Below, one piece after another: positions 17,226 to 26,658 of a stretch of 64,000 bases of DNA. Every line of letters starts with the position of its first letter. The first letter of the stretch is position 1. This DNA is from Hydrogenophaga sp. PBL-H3 (GTDB lineage Bacteria > Pseudomonadota > Gammaproteobacteria > Burkholderiales > Burkholderiaceae_C). The notes under the pieces were generated by a model. It was not told the DNA's origin, did no database searches, and saw only the letters and a list, made by a program, of their open reading frames with translations. The DNA lies in the NCBI RefSeq assembly GCF_010104355.1, contig NZ_CP044972.1:1240001-1304000 (forward strand), given 5' to 3'. The position numbers were made by a program, and so were the translations under genes.

Positions 17226-18365
17226 TTACTTCAGGTCGTCGGCCAGCAGTTGGGTGATGCGACGGGCGTTGGCCGAGCTGTCCGGTTGACCTTGCGCACC
17301 CAGCACCGAGACTGTGGTGGCGGTGTCGGCGCTGCGCACCACCACCTGGTAGCGCTCGGTGGCCGCCTCTTTCTTGGCGCCGCCGAACAGCTTGCCGAAG
17401 AAGCCGGGCTCCTTGGCGTCGGTCACTGGTTCAACGTAACGCACGAAGTAGATGCCCTTGGTGCGATCGCGGTCCTCCACCGTGAAACCGGTGCGGTCCA
17501 GCGAGAGGCCGACACGTCGCCAGGCGCGGTCGAAGTTGTCTTCAAATTGCACCACGGGCGTGTTGTTCACCATGACCACCTTGGCCGCCGCCTGCACCGG
17601 AGCAGATGCGGTCACGGCCTTGGCCTGGGCTTCGGTCACGCCGAGCTTGACCATCAGGCGGCGCAGGAACTCGGTCTCGAGTTCCACGTCGGCCGGCCGG
17701 GGTTGCCAGACGGTCTGGTCTTTCTCCTTGGTGGAATACACCTCGACCATGCCGCGGTGGCTGATGTAGACCTCGGTGCCGCCGTTGGCGGTGCGCTCCA
17801 GGCGGGTGCGGAAACGGTCGCGTTCGCCCGTGGAGTACAGGTTCTCGAACACTTTGCCGATGGTGGAGCGGATGAAATCCTGTGGCAGCTTGGCGCGGTT
17901 TTCGGCCCAGTCGGTTTCCATGATGCCCAGCGTTTCCTGGTCGATGTCGAGCAGGAAGCCGTTTTCCTGCCAGAAGTCGCGCACGGGGCTCCAGAGCTTG
18001 TCGGCCGGGCGGTCGATCACCAGCCAGCGCTGGTTGCCAGCGCGTTCGATGCGCACGTCGCCCACCTTGCCCATGGCCGTGGTGGCTGCGGTGGCCTGGG
18101 TCGGCTGGGCTGCCTGGTAGCCGCTGGCCGTCACCGTGGTGCCCGGCACGTTGTAGCGTGAGTCGCGGCTGAGCTGGGTCAGGTCGGGCGGCACGTCCAG
18201 CGTGCTGCCGCGCTGGGCGCTCTTGTAGTCGATCTTGTCTTCCTGGAGCATGGAGCAGCCCGAGACGATGAGGGCGGCAGCGGTCAACAGGCCCAGGCGG
18301 GACCACGCGGCAGCACCGACCCAGGTCTGGGGGCGGGAGGTCTGATTCAGGGTGGAATTGAACAT
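17226..18365 (-). CDS. bamC: Outer membrane protein assembly factor BamC
   Basis: A 379-residue lipoprotein of the BAM complex, which inserts beta-barrel proteins into the outer membrane. The N-terminus carries a signal peptide ending in the lipobox IVSGC, so the mature Cys is lipidated; DYKSAQRGSTLDVPPDLTQ is the conserved unstructured segment that binds BamD. Two helix-grip domains follow (about residues 100-230 and 260-370). The pair dapA-bamC with the same orientation is conserved from beta- to gammaproteobacteria. bamC lies 59 bases after dapA and ends at a hairpin. Confidence 0.92.
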   Translation of the reverse strand: MFNSTLNQTSRPQTWVGAAAWSRLGLLTAAALIVSGCSMLQEDKIDYKSAQRGSTLDVPPDLTQLSRDSRYNVPGTTVTASGYQAAQPTQATAATTAMGKVGDVRIERAGNQRWLVIDRPADKLWSPVRDFWQENGFLLDIDQETLGIMETDWAENRAKLPQDFIRSTIGKVFENLYSTGERDRFRTRLERTANGGTEVYISHRGMVEVYSTKEKDQTVWQPRPADVELETEFLRRLMVKLGVTEAQAKAVTASAPVQAAAKVVMVNNTPVVQFEDNFDRAWRRVGLSLDRTGFTVEDRDRTKGIYFVRYVEPVTDAKEPGFFGKLFGGAKKEAATERYQVVVRSADTATTVSVLGAQGQPDSSANARRITQLLADDLK

Positions 18366-18424
18366 GAAGGAGCTCGGTCGGTACCGGGAATGTGTGGGGT
18401 GGACAGAAGGCGGTTCGGTGGGAG

Positions 18425-19321
18425 TCAGATCAGACCGCTTTGTTGCAGCGCGCCCTCGACAACCGGCACCAGGTGGCGCGACATGGGCGTGAGCGGCAGG
18501 CGCATGGTCTCACGGCAAAGACCCATGCGGGCCATGGCCCATTTCAAGGGAATCGGATTGGCTTCGCAGAACAGCTGCTTGTGCACCGGCATCAGACGAA
18601 ACTGGATGTCCATGGCGCGCTTGACATCACCCGCGATGGCCGCCACGCAGAGTTCGTGCATCAGGCGTGGCGCGATGTTGGCCGTCACGCTCACGTTGCC
18701 ATGGCCGCCGCACAGCATGAGGGCCACGGCGGTGGGGTCGTCGCCCGAGTAGATGGCAAACCCCTTGGGTGCTTCGCGGATCAGCCACTGCGCCCGCTCG
18801 ATGTTGCCCGTGGCTTCCTTGATGCCGACGATGCCGGGCACCTGCGCCAGGCGCAGCACGGTTTCGTGGTGCATGTCGGCCACGCTGCGGCCGGGCACGT
18901 TGTACAGCACGGTGGGCAGGTCGCCCACGGCTTCGGCAATCGCCTTGAAGTGCTGGTATTGGCCTTCTTGCGTGGGCTTGTTGTAGTAAGGCACGACCTG
19001 CAGCTGGCAGTCGGCACCCACGCTCTGCGCGAAGCGGGCGAGCTCGATGGCTTCGCGGGTGGAATTGGCGCCGCAGCCGGCCATGATGGGCACACGCTTG
19101 GCACCGTGCGTCTTGGCCTGCTCGACCGAGACGCGGATGATCTCGCAGTGCTCTTCGACCGTGACGGTGGGCGATTCGCCGGTGGTGCCGACCACACCGA
19201 TGCAGTCGGTGCCTTCGGTGATGTGCCAGTCGATGAGTTTGCGCAGGGTGGGGTAGTCCACGCTGCCGTCTTCATGCAGGGGGGTGGCCAGGGCCACGAT
19301 GCTGCCGGTGATGGTGTTCAT
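18425..19321 (-). CDS. dapA: 4-hydroxy-tetrahydrodipicolinate synthase
   Basis: A 298-residue class I aldolase that condenses pyruvate with aspartate semialdehyde, the first committed step to diaminopimelate and lysine. The Schiff-base lysine is Lys168 in [11 protein letters not shown], the catalytic Tyr140 lies in LYNVPGRS, and GTTGESPT forms the second part of the active site. The ATG at 19321 matches the family N-terminus ([14 protein letters not shown]); a longer frame to 19375 adds unconserved residues. Upstream of it lies the methyltransferase gene, whose end (19391-19396) contains a TAGAAT box that may be the dapA -10 element. Confidence 0.95.
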   Translation of the reverse strand: MNTITGSIVALATPLHEDGSVDYPTLRKLIDWHITEGTDCIGVVGTTGESPTVTVEEHCEIIRVSVEQAKTHGAKRVPIMAGCGANSTREAIELARFAQSVGADCQLQVVPYYNKPTQEGQYQHFKAIAEAVGDLPTVLYNVPGRSVADMHHETVLRLAQVPGIVGIKEATGNIERAQWLIREAPKGFAIYSGDDPTAVALMLCGGHGNVSVTANIAPRLMHELCVAAIAGDVKRAMDIQFRLMPVHKQLFCEANPIPLKWAMARMGLCRETMRLPLTPMSRHLVPVVEGALQQSGLI

Positions 19322-19393
19322 TGCTGCAGGCTCAATTGGGGGCGCTTGTCTGGGCCGCCCCGTGGGGCGCGGCATCTGCGCGGATCGTGCATT

Positions 19394-19948
19394 CTACCCA
19401 GTGGCATCCAGCGGATACCGGGGCGGCGAGTCGGGTGTTCCCGGGTGTTTTCGCACCGCCGCGATGCGCTGCACGAAGCGCTCCGGGCGGTCGCAGAAAC
19501 CGTCTTCATACGCCACCACCCGCAGGCCCTCGCAGGCGCGCAGCAGTTCGCCGGGCTGCAGCAGGAAATCGGGCCGCGAGGGCTTGCCCACGCTTTCGTT
19601 GCCGGTGGCAAAGGTTTCGTAGATGAGCACGCCGCCCGGCGCCACGCTGCGCGTGATCACGGGCAGCAGCGCTCGCCAGAGGTAGTTGGTCACCACCACC
19701 GCGTCGAAGGTCTCACCCTCCAGCGGCCAGGGCCCGTTCTCGATGTCTGCGAGCACCGCCCGGCCCCACGGCTTCACGGAATCGATGGCCTCCGGCGAGC
19801 GGTCGACCCCGGTGACGGTGTTGCCGCGCTGCGCGAACCATTTCAGGTGGCGACCCTGGCCGCAGGCCACGTCCAGCACCGAGCCGCGGGGGGCTACAAG
19901 GTGCGACCATCGCTGCACCCACGCCGATGGCGCTTCCGTGCCGTGCAT
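19394..19948 (-). CDS. Class I SAM-dependent methyltransferase
   Basis: A 184-residue Rossmann-fold methyltransferase with motif I VLDVACGQGRH, the acidic post-I loop VTGVDRSPEAID and motif IV-like FDAVVVTNYLWR. The protein resembles small TehB/UbiE-like methyltransferases; its substrate is not evident. Its ATG overlaps the stop codon of the 42-codon gene in front of it (TGATG), so it is read by translational coupling. An in-frame extension to 20047 is rejected because it would overlap that gene fully. Confidence 0.82.
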   Translation of the reverse strand: MHGTEAPSAWVQRWSHLVAPRGSVLDVACGQGRHLKWFAQRGNTVTGVDRSPEAIDSVKPWGRAVLADIENGPWPLEGETFDAVVVTNYLWRALLPVITRSVAPGGVLIYETFATGNESVGKPSRPDFLLQPGELLRACEGLRVVAYEDGFCDRPERFVQRIAAVRKHPGTPDSPPRYPLDATG

Positions 19949-20076
19949 CAGAAACAGCTCCAGAGCTGGTCGGCCAGGCTCACCAGGAAACCCGGGCGGT
20001 TGTACAGCGTCAGCGTGCCCAGCAGCACTGCAAAGACGCCAGTCCACACCAGCGCGCGGATCGCCAGCGGTTTCAT
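19948..20076 (-). CDS. Small single-span membrane peptide (42 residues)
   Basis: An open frame of 42 codons placed exactly between the MFS gene and the methyltransferase gene. Its ATG overlaps the MFS stop (ATGA) and its stop overlaps the methyltransferase start (TGATG). The product begins MKPLAIRALVWTG and has one strongly hydrophobic helix (about residues 8-24) after a positively charged N-terminus, then a polar end. Tight overlaps on both sides argue that it is a real gene. Function unknown; a partner or assembly peptide of the MFS permease is possible. Confidence 0.6.
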   Translation of the reverse strand: MKPLAIRALVWTGVFAVLLGTLTLYNRPGFLVSLADQLWSCF

Positions 20077-21308
20077 GCGGTCATCTCCATGCGCTGAGGG
20101 CCGCGCACGATGGGCGTCTCGCGCACCGGCAGGTTGATGAGGCCGGCGAACACGCCCAGCGCAATCGAGATGTACCAGACGATGTCGTAGCTGCCGGTGC
20201 GGTCGTACAAAACGCCGCCCAGCCACACGCCCATGAAGCTGCCGATCTGGTGGCTGAAGAACACGAAGCCGCCCAGCATGGACATGTGGGCCACACCGAA
20301 GATCTGCGCCACCACTGCGTTGGTCGGTGGGATGGTGGAGAGCCACAGCAGGCCCATGACGCTGGCGAACACGTACACGCTCATGGGCGACAGCGGCACG
20401 ATGAGGAAGATGGCAATGACCACGGCGCGCGCGAAATAGATGAACGACAGGATGTGCCGCTTGGCCAGACGCTGCCCGAGCACGCCAGCCGCGTAGGTAC
20501 CGAACACGTTGAAGAGCCCTATGAGTGCCAGCGCATAGCTGGCCACCTGAGGCGAGAGGCCATGGTCTTTCAGGTAGCTGGGCATGTGCACGCCGATGAA
20601 CACCACCTGGAAGCCGCACACAAAGTAACCCGCCATGAGCAACTGGAAGCTGCGGTAGCGGAAGGCCTCGCGCAGCGCCTGCAAGATGGTCTGCTCGCGC
20701 GCTGGCGCGGTACCGCCTGCAAAACCGGGTTCGCGCAGCCCCCAGGCCAGCGGCACGATCAGCAGGACCGCGGCGCTCAGAACCAGCAGCGCCTCCTGCC
20801 AGCCGAAGCTGCTGATGAGCCAGCCTTCCACCGGCACCATGAGGAATTGGCCGAACGAGCCCGCAGCGGCGGCCACCCCCATGGCCCAGGATCGCTTCTC
20901 GGCCGAAATCTGCCGCCCGATCACGCCGTAGATCACCGCGTAGGTGGTGCCCGCCTGCGCGGCGCCGATCAGCACGCCGGCGGTGAGCGCAAACGTCATG
21001 GGCGTGGTGGTCAGGGCCATGCCGGTGAGGCCCAGTCCATAGAGCACCGCGCCACCGACCAGCACACGAAACGCGCCGAAGCGGTCGGCCGCCATGCCGG
21101 CGAAGATGCCGAACAGGCCCCATGAGAGGTTTTGAATGGCGAGCGCGAAAGCAAAGTTTTCGCGGGTCCAGCTTTGCGCCTGGATGATGGGCTGCAGCCA
21201 CAGGCCGAAACCGTGGCGAATGCCCATGGACAGGGTGACGATCATGGCGCCACAGGCCAGGACCTGGAAGGTGGAGAGCGGAGCGCGGGGGGGTGGGGCA
21301 GAAGACAT
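20073..21308 (-). CDS. MFS transporter
   Basis: A 411-residue major facilitator superfamily permease with about twelve helices and the loop 2-3 motif GMAADRFGAFRVL. The N-terminal segment SMGIRHGFGLWLQPII followed by FAFALAIQNLSWG resembles the oxalate/formate-type and monocarboxylate MFS branch, but the substrate is uncertain. The ATG at 21308 follows the family N-terminus; the frame continues to 21437 without conserved sequence. It heads a three-gene operon with the small membrane peptide and the methyltransferase, all with overlapping codons. It is divergent from parE with 167 bases between starts. Confidence 0.85.
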   Translation of the reverse strand: MSSAPPPRAPLSTFQVLACGAMIVTLSMGIRHGFGLWLQPIIQAQSWTRENFAFALAIQNLSWGLFGIFAGMAADRFGAFRVLVGGAVLYGLGLTGMALTTTPMTFALTAGVLIGAAQAGTTYAVIYGVIGRQISAEKRSWAMGVAAAAGSFGQFLMVPVEGWLISSFGWQEALLVLSAAVLLIVPLAWGLREPGFAGGTAPAREQTILQALREAFRYRSFQLLMAGYFVCGFQVVFIGVHMPSYLKDHGLSPQVASYALALIGLFNVFGTYAAGVLGQRLAKRHILSFIYFARAVVIAIFLIVPLSPMSVYVFASVMGLLWLSTIPPTNAVVAQIFGVAHMSMLGGFVFFSHQIGSFMGVWLGGVLYDRTGSYDIVWYISIALGVFAGLINLPVRETPIVRGPQRMEMTA

Positions 21309-21461
21309 GCGGCGACTGTAGCGAAGAAGCCCTTGGCTTGCCTGTCGCCCGTGGCATCCGCTCTTGATATCGGTCTGCTCGATTGATGCCGTTGCGGAAT
21401 TGCTGGCCATACGGTGAACGGGTATCTGTATTTTCATACAGTCTTTCGAGGCCGCCGTGCT

Positions 21462-21467
21462 TACAAT
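21462..21467 (+). promoter_or_regulatory. Putative parE -10 box
   Basis: TACAAT, a good -10 match, ends nine bases before the parE ATG (21476), which would put the transcript start one or two bases ahead of the codon and give a leaderless message. The -35 region (around 21438-21445) is weak. Confidence 0.4.
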
Positions 21468-21475
21468 CCGCCCCC

Positions 21476-23446
21476 ATGGCCACCCAAACTCCCCCTGTTT
21501 ATTCCGAAGGTTCGATCCGTGTCCTCAAGGGCCTGGAGCCTGTCAAGCAACGGCCGGGCATGTACACCCGGACCGACAACCCGCTGCACATCATCCAGGA
21601 GGTGCTCGACAACGCGGCCGACGAGGCCCTGGCCGGGCATGGCAAGAAAATCAAGGTCACCTTGCACACCGACGGATCGGTGAGTGTAGAAGACGACGGC
21701 CGCGGCATCCCGTTCGGTCTGCACCCCGAAGAAAAGGCGCCGGTGGTCGAACTCGTGTTCACCCGCCTGCACGCCGGTGGCAAGTTCGACAAGGGCAAGG
21801 GCGGCGCCTACAGTTTTTCGGGCGGCCTGCACGGCGTGGGTGTGAGCGTGACCAACGCGCTCTCGACCCGGCTGGAAGTGGTCAGCTACCGCGAAGGTCA
21901 GGTGGCGAAGCTCGCGTTTTCGGCCGGCGACGTCATCGAGGCCCTGGTCATCAGCCCCAAAGGCGAAGGTGACCGCAAGCAGGGCACCACGGTGCGCGCC
22001 TGGCCCGACGCCAAATATTTCGAATCCGCCACCCTTCCCATGGCCGAGCTCACCCACCTGCTGCGCAGCAAGGCGGTGCTGATGCCCGGCGTGACGGTGA
22101 CCCTGGTGAACGAAAAAACCAAGGACGTTCAAACGTGGCTCTACAAAGGCGGCCTGCGCGACTACCTGCAGCAGACGCTCAACGGCGATCCGGTGATCCC
22201 GCTGTTTGAAGGCGAAGGTTTCGCCGACAGCGCGCACGACAGCTTTGCCGAAGGCGAGGGCGCGGCCTGGTGCGTGGCTTTCACCGAAGACGGACAGCCC
22301 GTGCGCGAGAGCTATGTGAACCTGATCCCCACCAGCGCGGGTGGCACGCACGAAAGCGGTTTGCGCGACGGCCTGTTCCAGGCGGTCAAGGGCTTCATCG
22401 AACTGCACGCGCTGCTGCCCAAGGGCGTGAAGCTGCTGCCGGAAGACGTGTTCGTGCGCGCCTCCTACGTGCTCTCCGCCAAGGTGCTCGACCCGCAGTT
22501 CCAGGGCCAGATCAAGGAGCGCCTGAACTCGCGCGACGCGGTGCGCCTGGTCGGCAGCTTCGTTCGGCCCACGCTGGAGCTCTGGCTCAACCAGCACGTG
22601 GACTACGGCAAGAAGCTCGCCGAACTGGCCATCAAGGCCGCACAAACGCGCCAGAAGGCGGGCCAGAAGGTGGAGAAGCGCAAAGGCTCGGGCGTGGCCG
22701 TGCTGCCCGGCAAGCTGACCGACTGCGAGAGCAAGGACCTGGCGCACAACGAAGTGTTTCTGGTCGAGGGCGATTCGGCCGGCGGCAGCGCCAAGATGGG
22801 CCGCGACAAGGAATGCCAGGCCGTGCTGCCGCTGCGCGGCAAGGTGCTCAACACCTGGGAGGTCGAGCGCGACCGGCTGTTTGCCAACAACGAAATCCAC
22901 GACATCTCGGTGGCCATCGGCGTCGACCCGCACGGCCCCAACGACACGCCCGACCTGAGTGGCCTGCGCTACGGCAAGGTCTGCATCCTGTCGGATGCCG
23001 ACGTGGACGGCTCGCACATCCAGGTGCTGCTGCTCACGCTTTTCTTCCGCCATTTCCCCAAGCTCATCGAAGCCGGCCACGTGTTCGTGGCGCGCCCGCC
23101 GCTGTTCCGTGTGGACGTGCCTGCGCGCGGCAAGAAGCCTGCGCTCAAGCAATACGCGCTGGACGACGGCGAGCTGCACGCCATCCTCGACAAGGCCGAA
23201 AAGGACGGCGTGGCGCGCGACAAATGCCAGATCAGCCGCTTCAAGGGCCTGGGCGAAATGAACGCCGAACAGCTCTGGGACACCACGCTCAACCCCGACA
23301 CACGCCGCCTCATGCCGGTGGTGCTGGGAGCGATCAACTTCGCGGACACCGAAGCCCTCATCACCAAACTCATGGGCAAGGGCGAAGCCGCTTCGCGCCG
23401 CGAGCTCATGGAACTGCACGGCGACTCGGTCGACGTGGACATCTGA
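21476..23446 (+). CDS. parE: DNA topoisomerase IV subunit B
   Basis: A 656-residue ATPase subunit of topoisomerase IV, which unlinks daughter chromosomes. The GHKL ATPase domain shows LDNAADEALAG, DDGRGIPFG and GGLHGVGVSVTNALS; the transducer region follows, and the Toprim domain carries EGDSAGG, then PLRGKVLN and SDADVDGSHI. Length is normal. The ATG at 21476 begins the conserved N-terminus (PPVYSEGSIRVLKGLEPV). parC follows after 18 bases, so the two subunits are made together. Confidence 0.95.
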   Translation: MATQTPPVYSEGSIRVLKGLEPVKQRPGMYTRTDNPLHIIQEVLDNAADEALAGHGKKIKVTLHTDGSVSVEDDGRGIPFGLHPEEKAPVVELVFTRLHAGGKFDKGKGGAYSFSGGLHGVGVSVTNALSTRLEVVSYREGQVAKLAFSAGDVIEALVISPKGEGDRKQGTTVRAWPDAKYFESATLPMAELTHLLRSKAVLMPGVTVTLVNEKTKDVQTWLYKGGLRDYLQQTLNGDPVIPLFEGEGFADSAHDSFAEGEGAAWCVAFTEDGQPVRESYVNLIPTSAGGTHESGLRDGLFQAVKGFIELHALLPKGVKLLPEDVFVRASYVLSAKVLDPQFQGQIKERLNSRDAVRLVGSFVRPTLELWLNQHVDYGKKLAELAIKAAQTRQKAGQKVEKRKGSGVAVLPGKLTDCESKDLAHNEVFLVEGDSAGGSAKMGRDKECQAVLPLRGKVLNTWEVERDRLFANNEIHDISVAIGVDPHGPNDTPDLSGLRYGKVCILSDADVDGSHIQVLLLTLFFRHFPKLIEAGHVFVARPPLFRVDVPARGKKPALKQYALDDGELHAILDKAEKDGVARDKCQISRFKGLGEMNAEQLWDTTLNPDTRRLMPVVLGAINFADTEALITKLMGKGEAASRRELMELHGDSVDVDI

Positions 23447-23464
23447 CCCTTTTAGAACCGACGC

Positions 23465-25816
23465 ATGTCCGACATCCTGAATCCTGAACTGCCCTTGTCC
23501 GAACCGGACGACGGCCTGAACCTCGCGAACTACGCGCAGCGCGCCTATCTCGAGTACGCGCTGTCGGTGGTCAAGGGCCGCGCGCTGCCCGACGTGTGCG
23601 ACGGCCAGAAGCCGGTGCAGCGGCGCATCCTCTACAGCATGGACCGCATGGGCCTGGGCTTCAGCGGACCCAACAACAACACGGCCGCGCGCCCGGTGAA
23701 AAGTGCGCGCGTGGTCGGTGATGTGCTCGGCCGCTTCCACCCGCACGGCGACCAGGCCGCCTACGACGCGCTGGTGCGCATGGCGCAGGATTTTGCGCAG
23801 CGCTACCCGCTGATCGACGGGCAGGGCAACTTCGGTTCGCGCGACGGCGATGGTGCCGCCGCCATGCGCTACACCGAAGCGCGGCTGGCCAAGATCACCA
23901 CGCTGCTGCTCGACGAGATCGACGAGGGCACGGTGGACTTCGTGCCCAACTACGACGGCTCCACAGTGGAGCCCAAGCAGCTGCCGGCGCGCCTGCCGTT
24001 CAACCTGCTCAACGGCGCTTCGGGTATTGCGGTCGGCCTGGCCACCGAGATCCCCAGCCACAACCTGCGCGAGGTGGCCGACGCCTGCGTGGCGCTGATC
24101 AAGGCGCCGAAGCTCACCGACGACGAACTCTTCGCCATCCTGCCCGGACCCGACTACCCCGGCGGCGGCCAGATCATCAGCCCGGCCAGCGACATCGTGG
24201 ACGCCTATCGCACCGGGCGCGGCAGCCTCAAGGTGCGCGCGCGCTGGAAGATCGAAGAACTTGCGCGCGGCCAATGGCAGTTGGTCGTGACCGAGCTGCC
24301 GCCCGGCGTGAGCACGCAGCGCGTGCTGGAAGAAATTGAAGAGCTCACCAACCCCAAGGTGAAGGCCGGCAAGAAGGCGCTGACGCAGGAGCAGACACAG
24401 CTCAAGGCCAGCATCCTGATGGTGCTGGACGGCGTGCGCGACGAGTCGAGCAAGGATGCGCCGGTGCGCCTGCTGTTCGAGCCCAAGAGCAGCCGCATCG
24501 AGCAGCAGGAACTCATCACGGCGCTGCTGGCCCACACCAGCCTGGAAAGCTCCACGCCGATCAACCTCACCATGATCGGCATCGATGGCCGGCCGACGCA
24601 GAAGTCGCTGCGGCAGATGCTGGGCGAGTGGATCGAGTTCCGCCAGGGCACGATCACGCGCCGTTCGCAGCACCGCCTGACCAAGGTGCTGGACCGCATC
24701 CACATCCTGGAGGGCCGGCAGCTCGTGCTGCTCAACATCGACGAGGTGATCGCGATCATCCGCCAGGCGGACGATCCCAAGGCTGCGCTGATCGAACGCT
24801 TCAAGCTGAGCGACCGGCAGGCCGAGGACATTCTTGAAATCCGCTTGCGCCAGCTCGCGCGGTTGGAGGCCATCAAGATCGAGCAGGAGCTCAAGTCGCT
24901 CAAGGAAGAGCAGGGCAAGCTCGAAGACATTCTGGGCAACCCCGGCAGTCTGAAGCGACTGATGGTGAAAGAGATCGAGGCCGATGCGAAGACCTTCGCC
25001 GACGCGCGCCGCACGCTGATCCAGACCGAGAAGAAGGCCGTGGCCGAGATCAAGGTGGTGGACGAGCCGGTGACGGTGGTGGTGTCGAGCAAGGGCTGGG
25101 TGCGCGCACGCACCGGCCATGGCCACGAGGCCGGCAGCTTCGCGTTCAAGGCCGGCGACGGCCTGTACGGCACCTTTGAATGCCGCACGGTGGACACGAT
25201 GATCGTCTTCGGCAGCAACGGCCGCGTTTACAGCGTGCCGGTGGCCAGCCTGCCCGGCGCACGCGGCGATGGTCAGCCCATCACCACCCTGATCGAACTG
25301 GAAAGTGGCACGCAGCCGTTGCACTACTTCGCCGGCCCGGCCAACGCCGCGCTGCTGCTTTCCGGCTCGGGGGGTTACGGCTTCCTGGCGACGGTGGAGA
25401 ACATGGTTTCGCGCCAGCGCGGCGGCAAGACCTTCCTGAACCTGGGCGAGGGTGAAACGCCCTGCGCGCCGTCTCACGCGGCGTTCACCTCAGGCAGTCA
25501 ACCGCTGAATGCCGCTACACACGTGTGTTGCGCTTCTACGGGCGGGCGCATCCTCACTTTCGAGATCGGCGAACTCAAGCTGATGGAGAAGGGTGGCCGC
25601 GGGCTGATGCTGATCGACCTCGAACCCAAGGACACGCTGGCCGGTGCGGCGGCCTACACCCGCAGCGTGAAGATCGAAGGCATCGGACGCGGCGGCAAGG
25701 AACGCGACGAAACGCTGGAAATCCGCAGTCTGAACAACGCACGTGCGGCGCGCGGTCGCAAAGGCAAGGCTGCCGACCTGGGTTTCAAACCCAGCCGCGT
25801 CACGCGGGTGGAGTGA
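23465..25816 (+). CDS. parC: DNA topoisomerase IV subunit A
   Basis: A 783-residue DNA breakage-reunion subunit. The catalytic Tyr lies in [10 protein letters not shown], and the quinolone-determining region reads [28 protein letters not shown]-like with the usual residues (quoted in part). After the winged-helix, tower and coiled-coil parts comes a C-terminal beta-pinwheel of about 230 residues that guides DNA. The N-terminus [20 protein letters not shown] is family-typical. It starts 18 bases after parE with no promoter between, and is followed by a small membrane-protein gene two bases after its stop. Confidence 0.95.
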   Translation: MSDILNPELPLSEPDDGLNLANYAQRAYLEYALSVVKGRALPDVCDGQKPVQRRILYSMDRMGLGFSGPNNNTAARPVKSARVVGDVLGRFHPHGDQAAYDALVRMAQDFAQRYPLIDGQGNFGSRDGDGAAAMRYTEARLAKITTLLLDEIDEGTVDFVPNYDGSTVEPKQLPARLPFNLLNGASGIAVGLATEIPSHNLREVADACVALIKAPKLTDDELFAILPGPDYPGGGQIISPASDIVDAYRTGRGSLKVRARWKIEELARGQWQLVVTELPPGVSTQRVLEEIEELTNPKVKAGKKALTQEQTQLKASILMVLDGVRDESSKDAPVRLLFEPKSSRIEQQELITALLAHTSLESSTPINLTMIGIDGRPTQKSLRQMLGEWIEFRQGTITRRSQHRLTKVLDRIHILEGRQLVLLNIDEVIAIIRQADDPKAALIERFKLSDRQAEDILEIRLRQLARLEAIKIEQELKSLKEEQGKLEDILGNPGSLKRLMVKEIEADAKTFADARRTLIQTEKKAVAEIKVVDEPVTVVVSSKGWVRARTGHGHEAGSFAFKAGDGLYGTFECRTVDTMIVFGSNGRVYSVPVASLPGARGDGQPITTLIELESGTQPLHYFAGPANAALLLSGSGGYGFLATVENMVSRQRGGKTFLNLGEGETPCAPSHAAFTSGSQPLNAATHVCCASTGGRILTFEIGELKLMEKGGRGLMLIDLEPKDTLAGAAAYTRSVKIEGIGRGGKERDETLEIRSLNNARAARGRKGKAADLGFKPSRVTRVE

Positions 25817-25818
25817 CC

Positions 25819-25998
25819 ATGAGCAGCGGAGAACTGACCGGGATCGTGATCGCCGCCGCCGTGGCGGTGCTCGCGTTCGGCGTCACCCGAATGGCGGTGC
25901 GCCACTTTGCGCGAAAGCGTGCAACCCAGGATGAGGTCGCTGCACAAGTCACCCAGAGCCGTCAGGTGCGGCGAGCCAGCGAACGCAGGAAGCGGTAA
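25819..25998 (+). CDS. Small membrane protein of unknown function (59 residues)
   Basis: An open frame of 59 codons starting two bases after the parC stop. The product has one hydrophobic helix (about residues 8-25, GIVIAAAVAVLAFGV) and a strongly basic C-terminal tail (ending RRASERRKR), so it is probably a single-span inner-membrane protein with a cytoplasmic tail. The close spacing suggests it is read with parEC. I do not recognise a family. Confidence 0.6.
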   Translation: MSSGELTGIVIAAAVAVLAFGVTRMAVRHFARKRATQDEVAAQVTQSRQVRRASERRKR

Positions 25999-26024
25999 GC
26001 GCTGTTCGAGTGAATTGGCCCCGC

Positions 26025-26110
26025 CAAAGGGCATCGCGGGTCCGGCTCCGCCGGCCCCAGATGCCGCCCCCCTTCAGGGGGGAGCGCCGTGAGGCGCGCG
26101 GGGGGCAACA
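26025..26110. repeat. GC-rich intergenic repeat, copy c
   Basis: Contains GGGTCCGGCTCCGCCGGCC, then GCCCCCCTTCAGGGGGGAGC and a GC-rich tail. The first 19 bases occur in reverse complement at 45721 (copy e), so the two copies are inverted relative to each other. It fills the space between two convergent genes. Confidence 0.65.
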
Positions 26111-26121
26111 AGTTCTTGGGG

Positions 26122-26589
26122 TCAACCGAGCTCTGCGATCAGCTCGATCTCCACACAAGCGCCCATGGGCAGCTGCGCCACGCCAAACGCGCTGCGCGCG
26201 TGCGCGCCGACCGGGCCGAAGACTTGACCGATGAGTTCGCTGCAGCCGTTGGTGACCAGGTGCTGCTCGGTGTAGGTGGCGGTGGAGTTCACAAGGCTGA
26301 GCACCTTGACGATGCGCTTGACGTCGTCAAGCGTCTTGCCGGCGGCCAGGCAGGCTGCGGCCAGGGTGCCGAGCAGGTCGATGGCCACGGCGCGAGCAGC
26401 GGGCTTGGCTTCATCGGTGGTCATGGTCAGACCGAGCTGGCCGACCCAGGGCTTGCCATCTTGTTTGGCGATGTGGCCGCTCAGGAAGATGAGGTTGCCG
26501 GTCTGCACGAAGGGCACGTAGGCCGCTGCGGGCACCGAGACGGGCGGCAGCACGATGCCGAGTTGGGACAGCTTGTCGTAAATGCTCAT
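26122..26589 (-). CDS. RidA family protein (long, YoaB/TdcF-like type)
   Basis: A 155-residue member of the YjgF/YER057c/UK114 family. Members of the founding RidA group hydrolyse reactive enamine/imine intermediates from amino-acid dehydratases; this protein belongs to a longer subgroup (IVLPPVSVPAAAYVPFVQTGNLIFLSGHIA and GKTLDDVKRIVKV) whose activity is less certain, and the RidA catalytic Arg is not clearly placed. The ATG at 26589 is preceded by GGAG about six bases away on the minus strand. A TAGAAT box at 26618-26623 may be its -10 element. Confidence 0.85.
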   Translation of the reverse strand: MSIYDKLSQLGIVLPPVSVPAAAYVPFVQTGNLIFLSGHIAKQDGKPWVGQLGLTMTTDEAKPAARAVAIDLLGTLAAACLAAGKTLDDVKRIVKVLSLVNSTATYTEQHLVTNGCSELIGQVFGPVGAHARSAFGVAQLPMGACVEIELIAELG

Positions 26590-26658
26590 GGGAAGGCTCC
26601 AGAAGAATGAGCGGCCCATTCTAATGACGACCCCCGTGCGGGGCAGTCTGCGCGGGAC

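Noticed and set aside
21461-25477. Very long open frame of over 1300 codons antisense to parE and parC
   Set aside because: It mirrors the codon pattern of the two highly conserved genes in GC-rich DNA, and its product is a low-complexity His/Arg/Leu/Ala-rich sequence with no domain.
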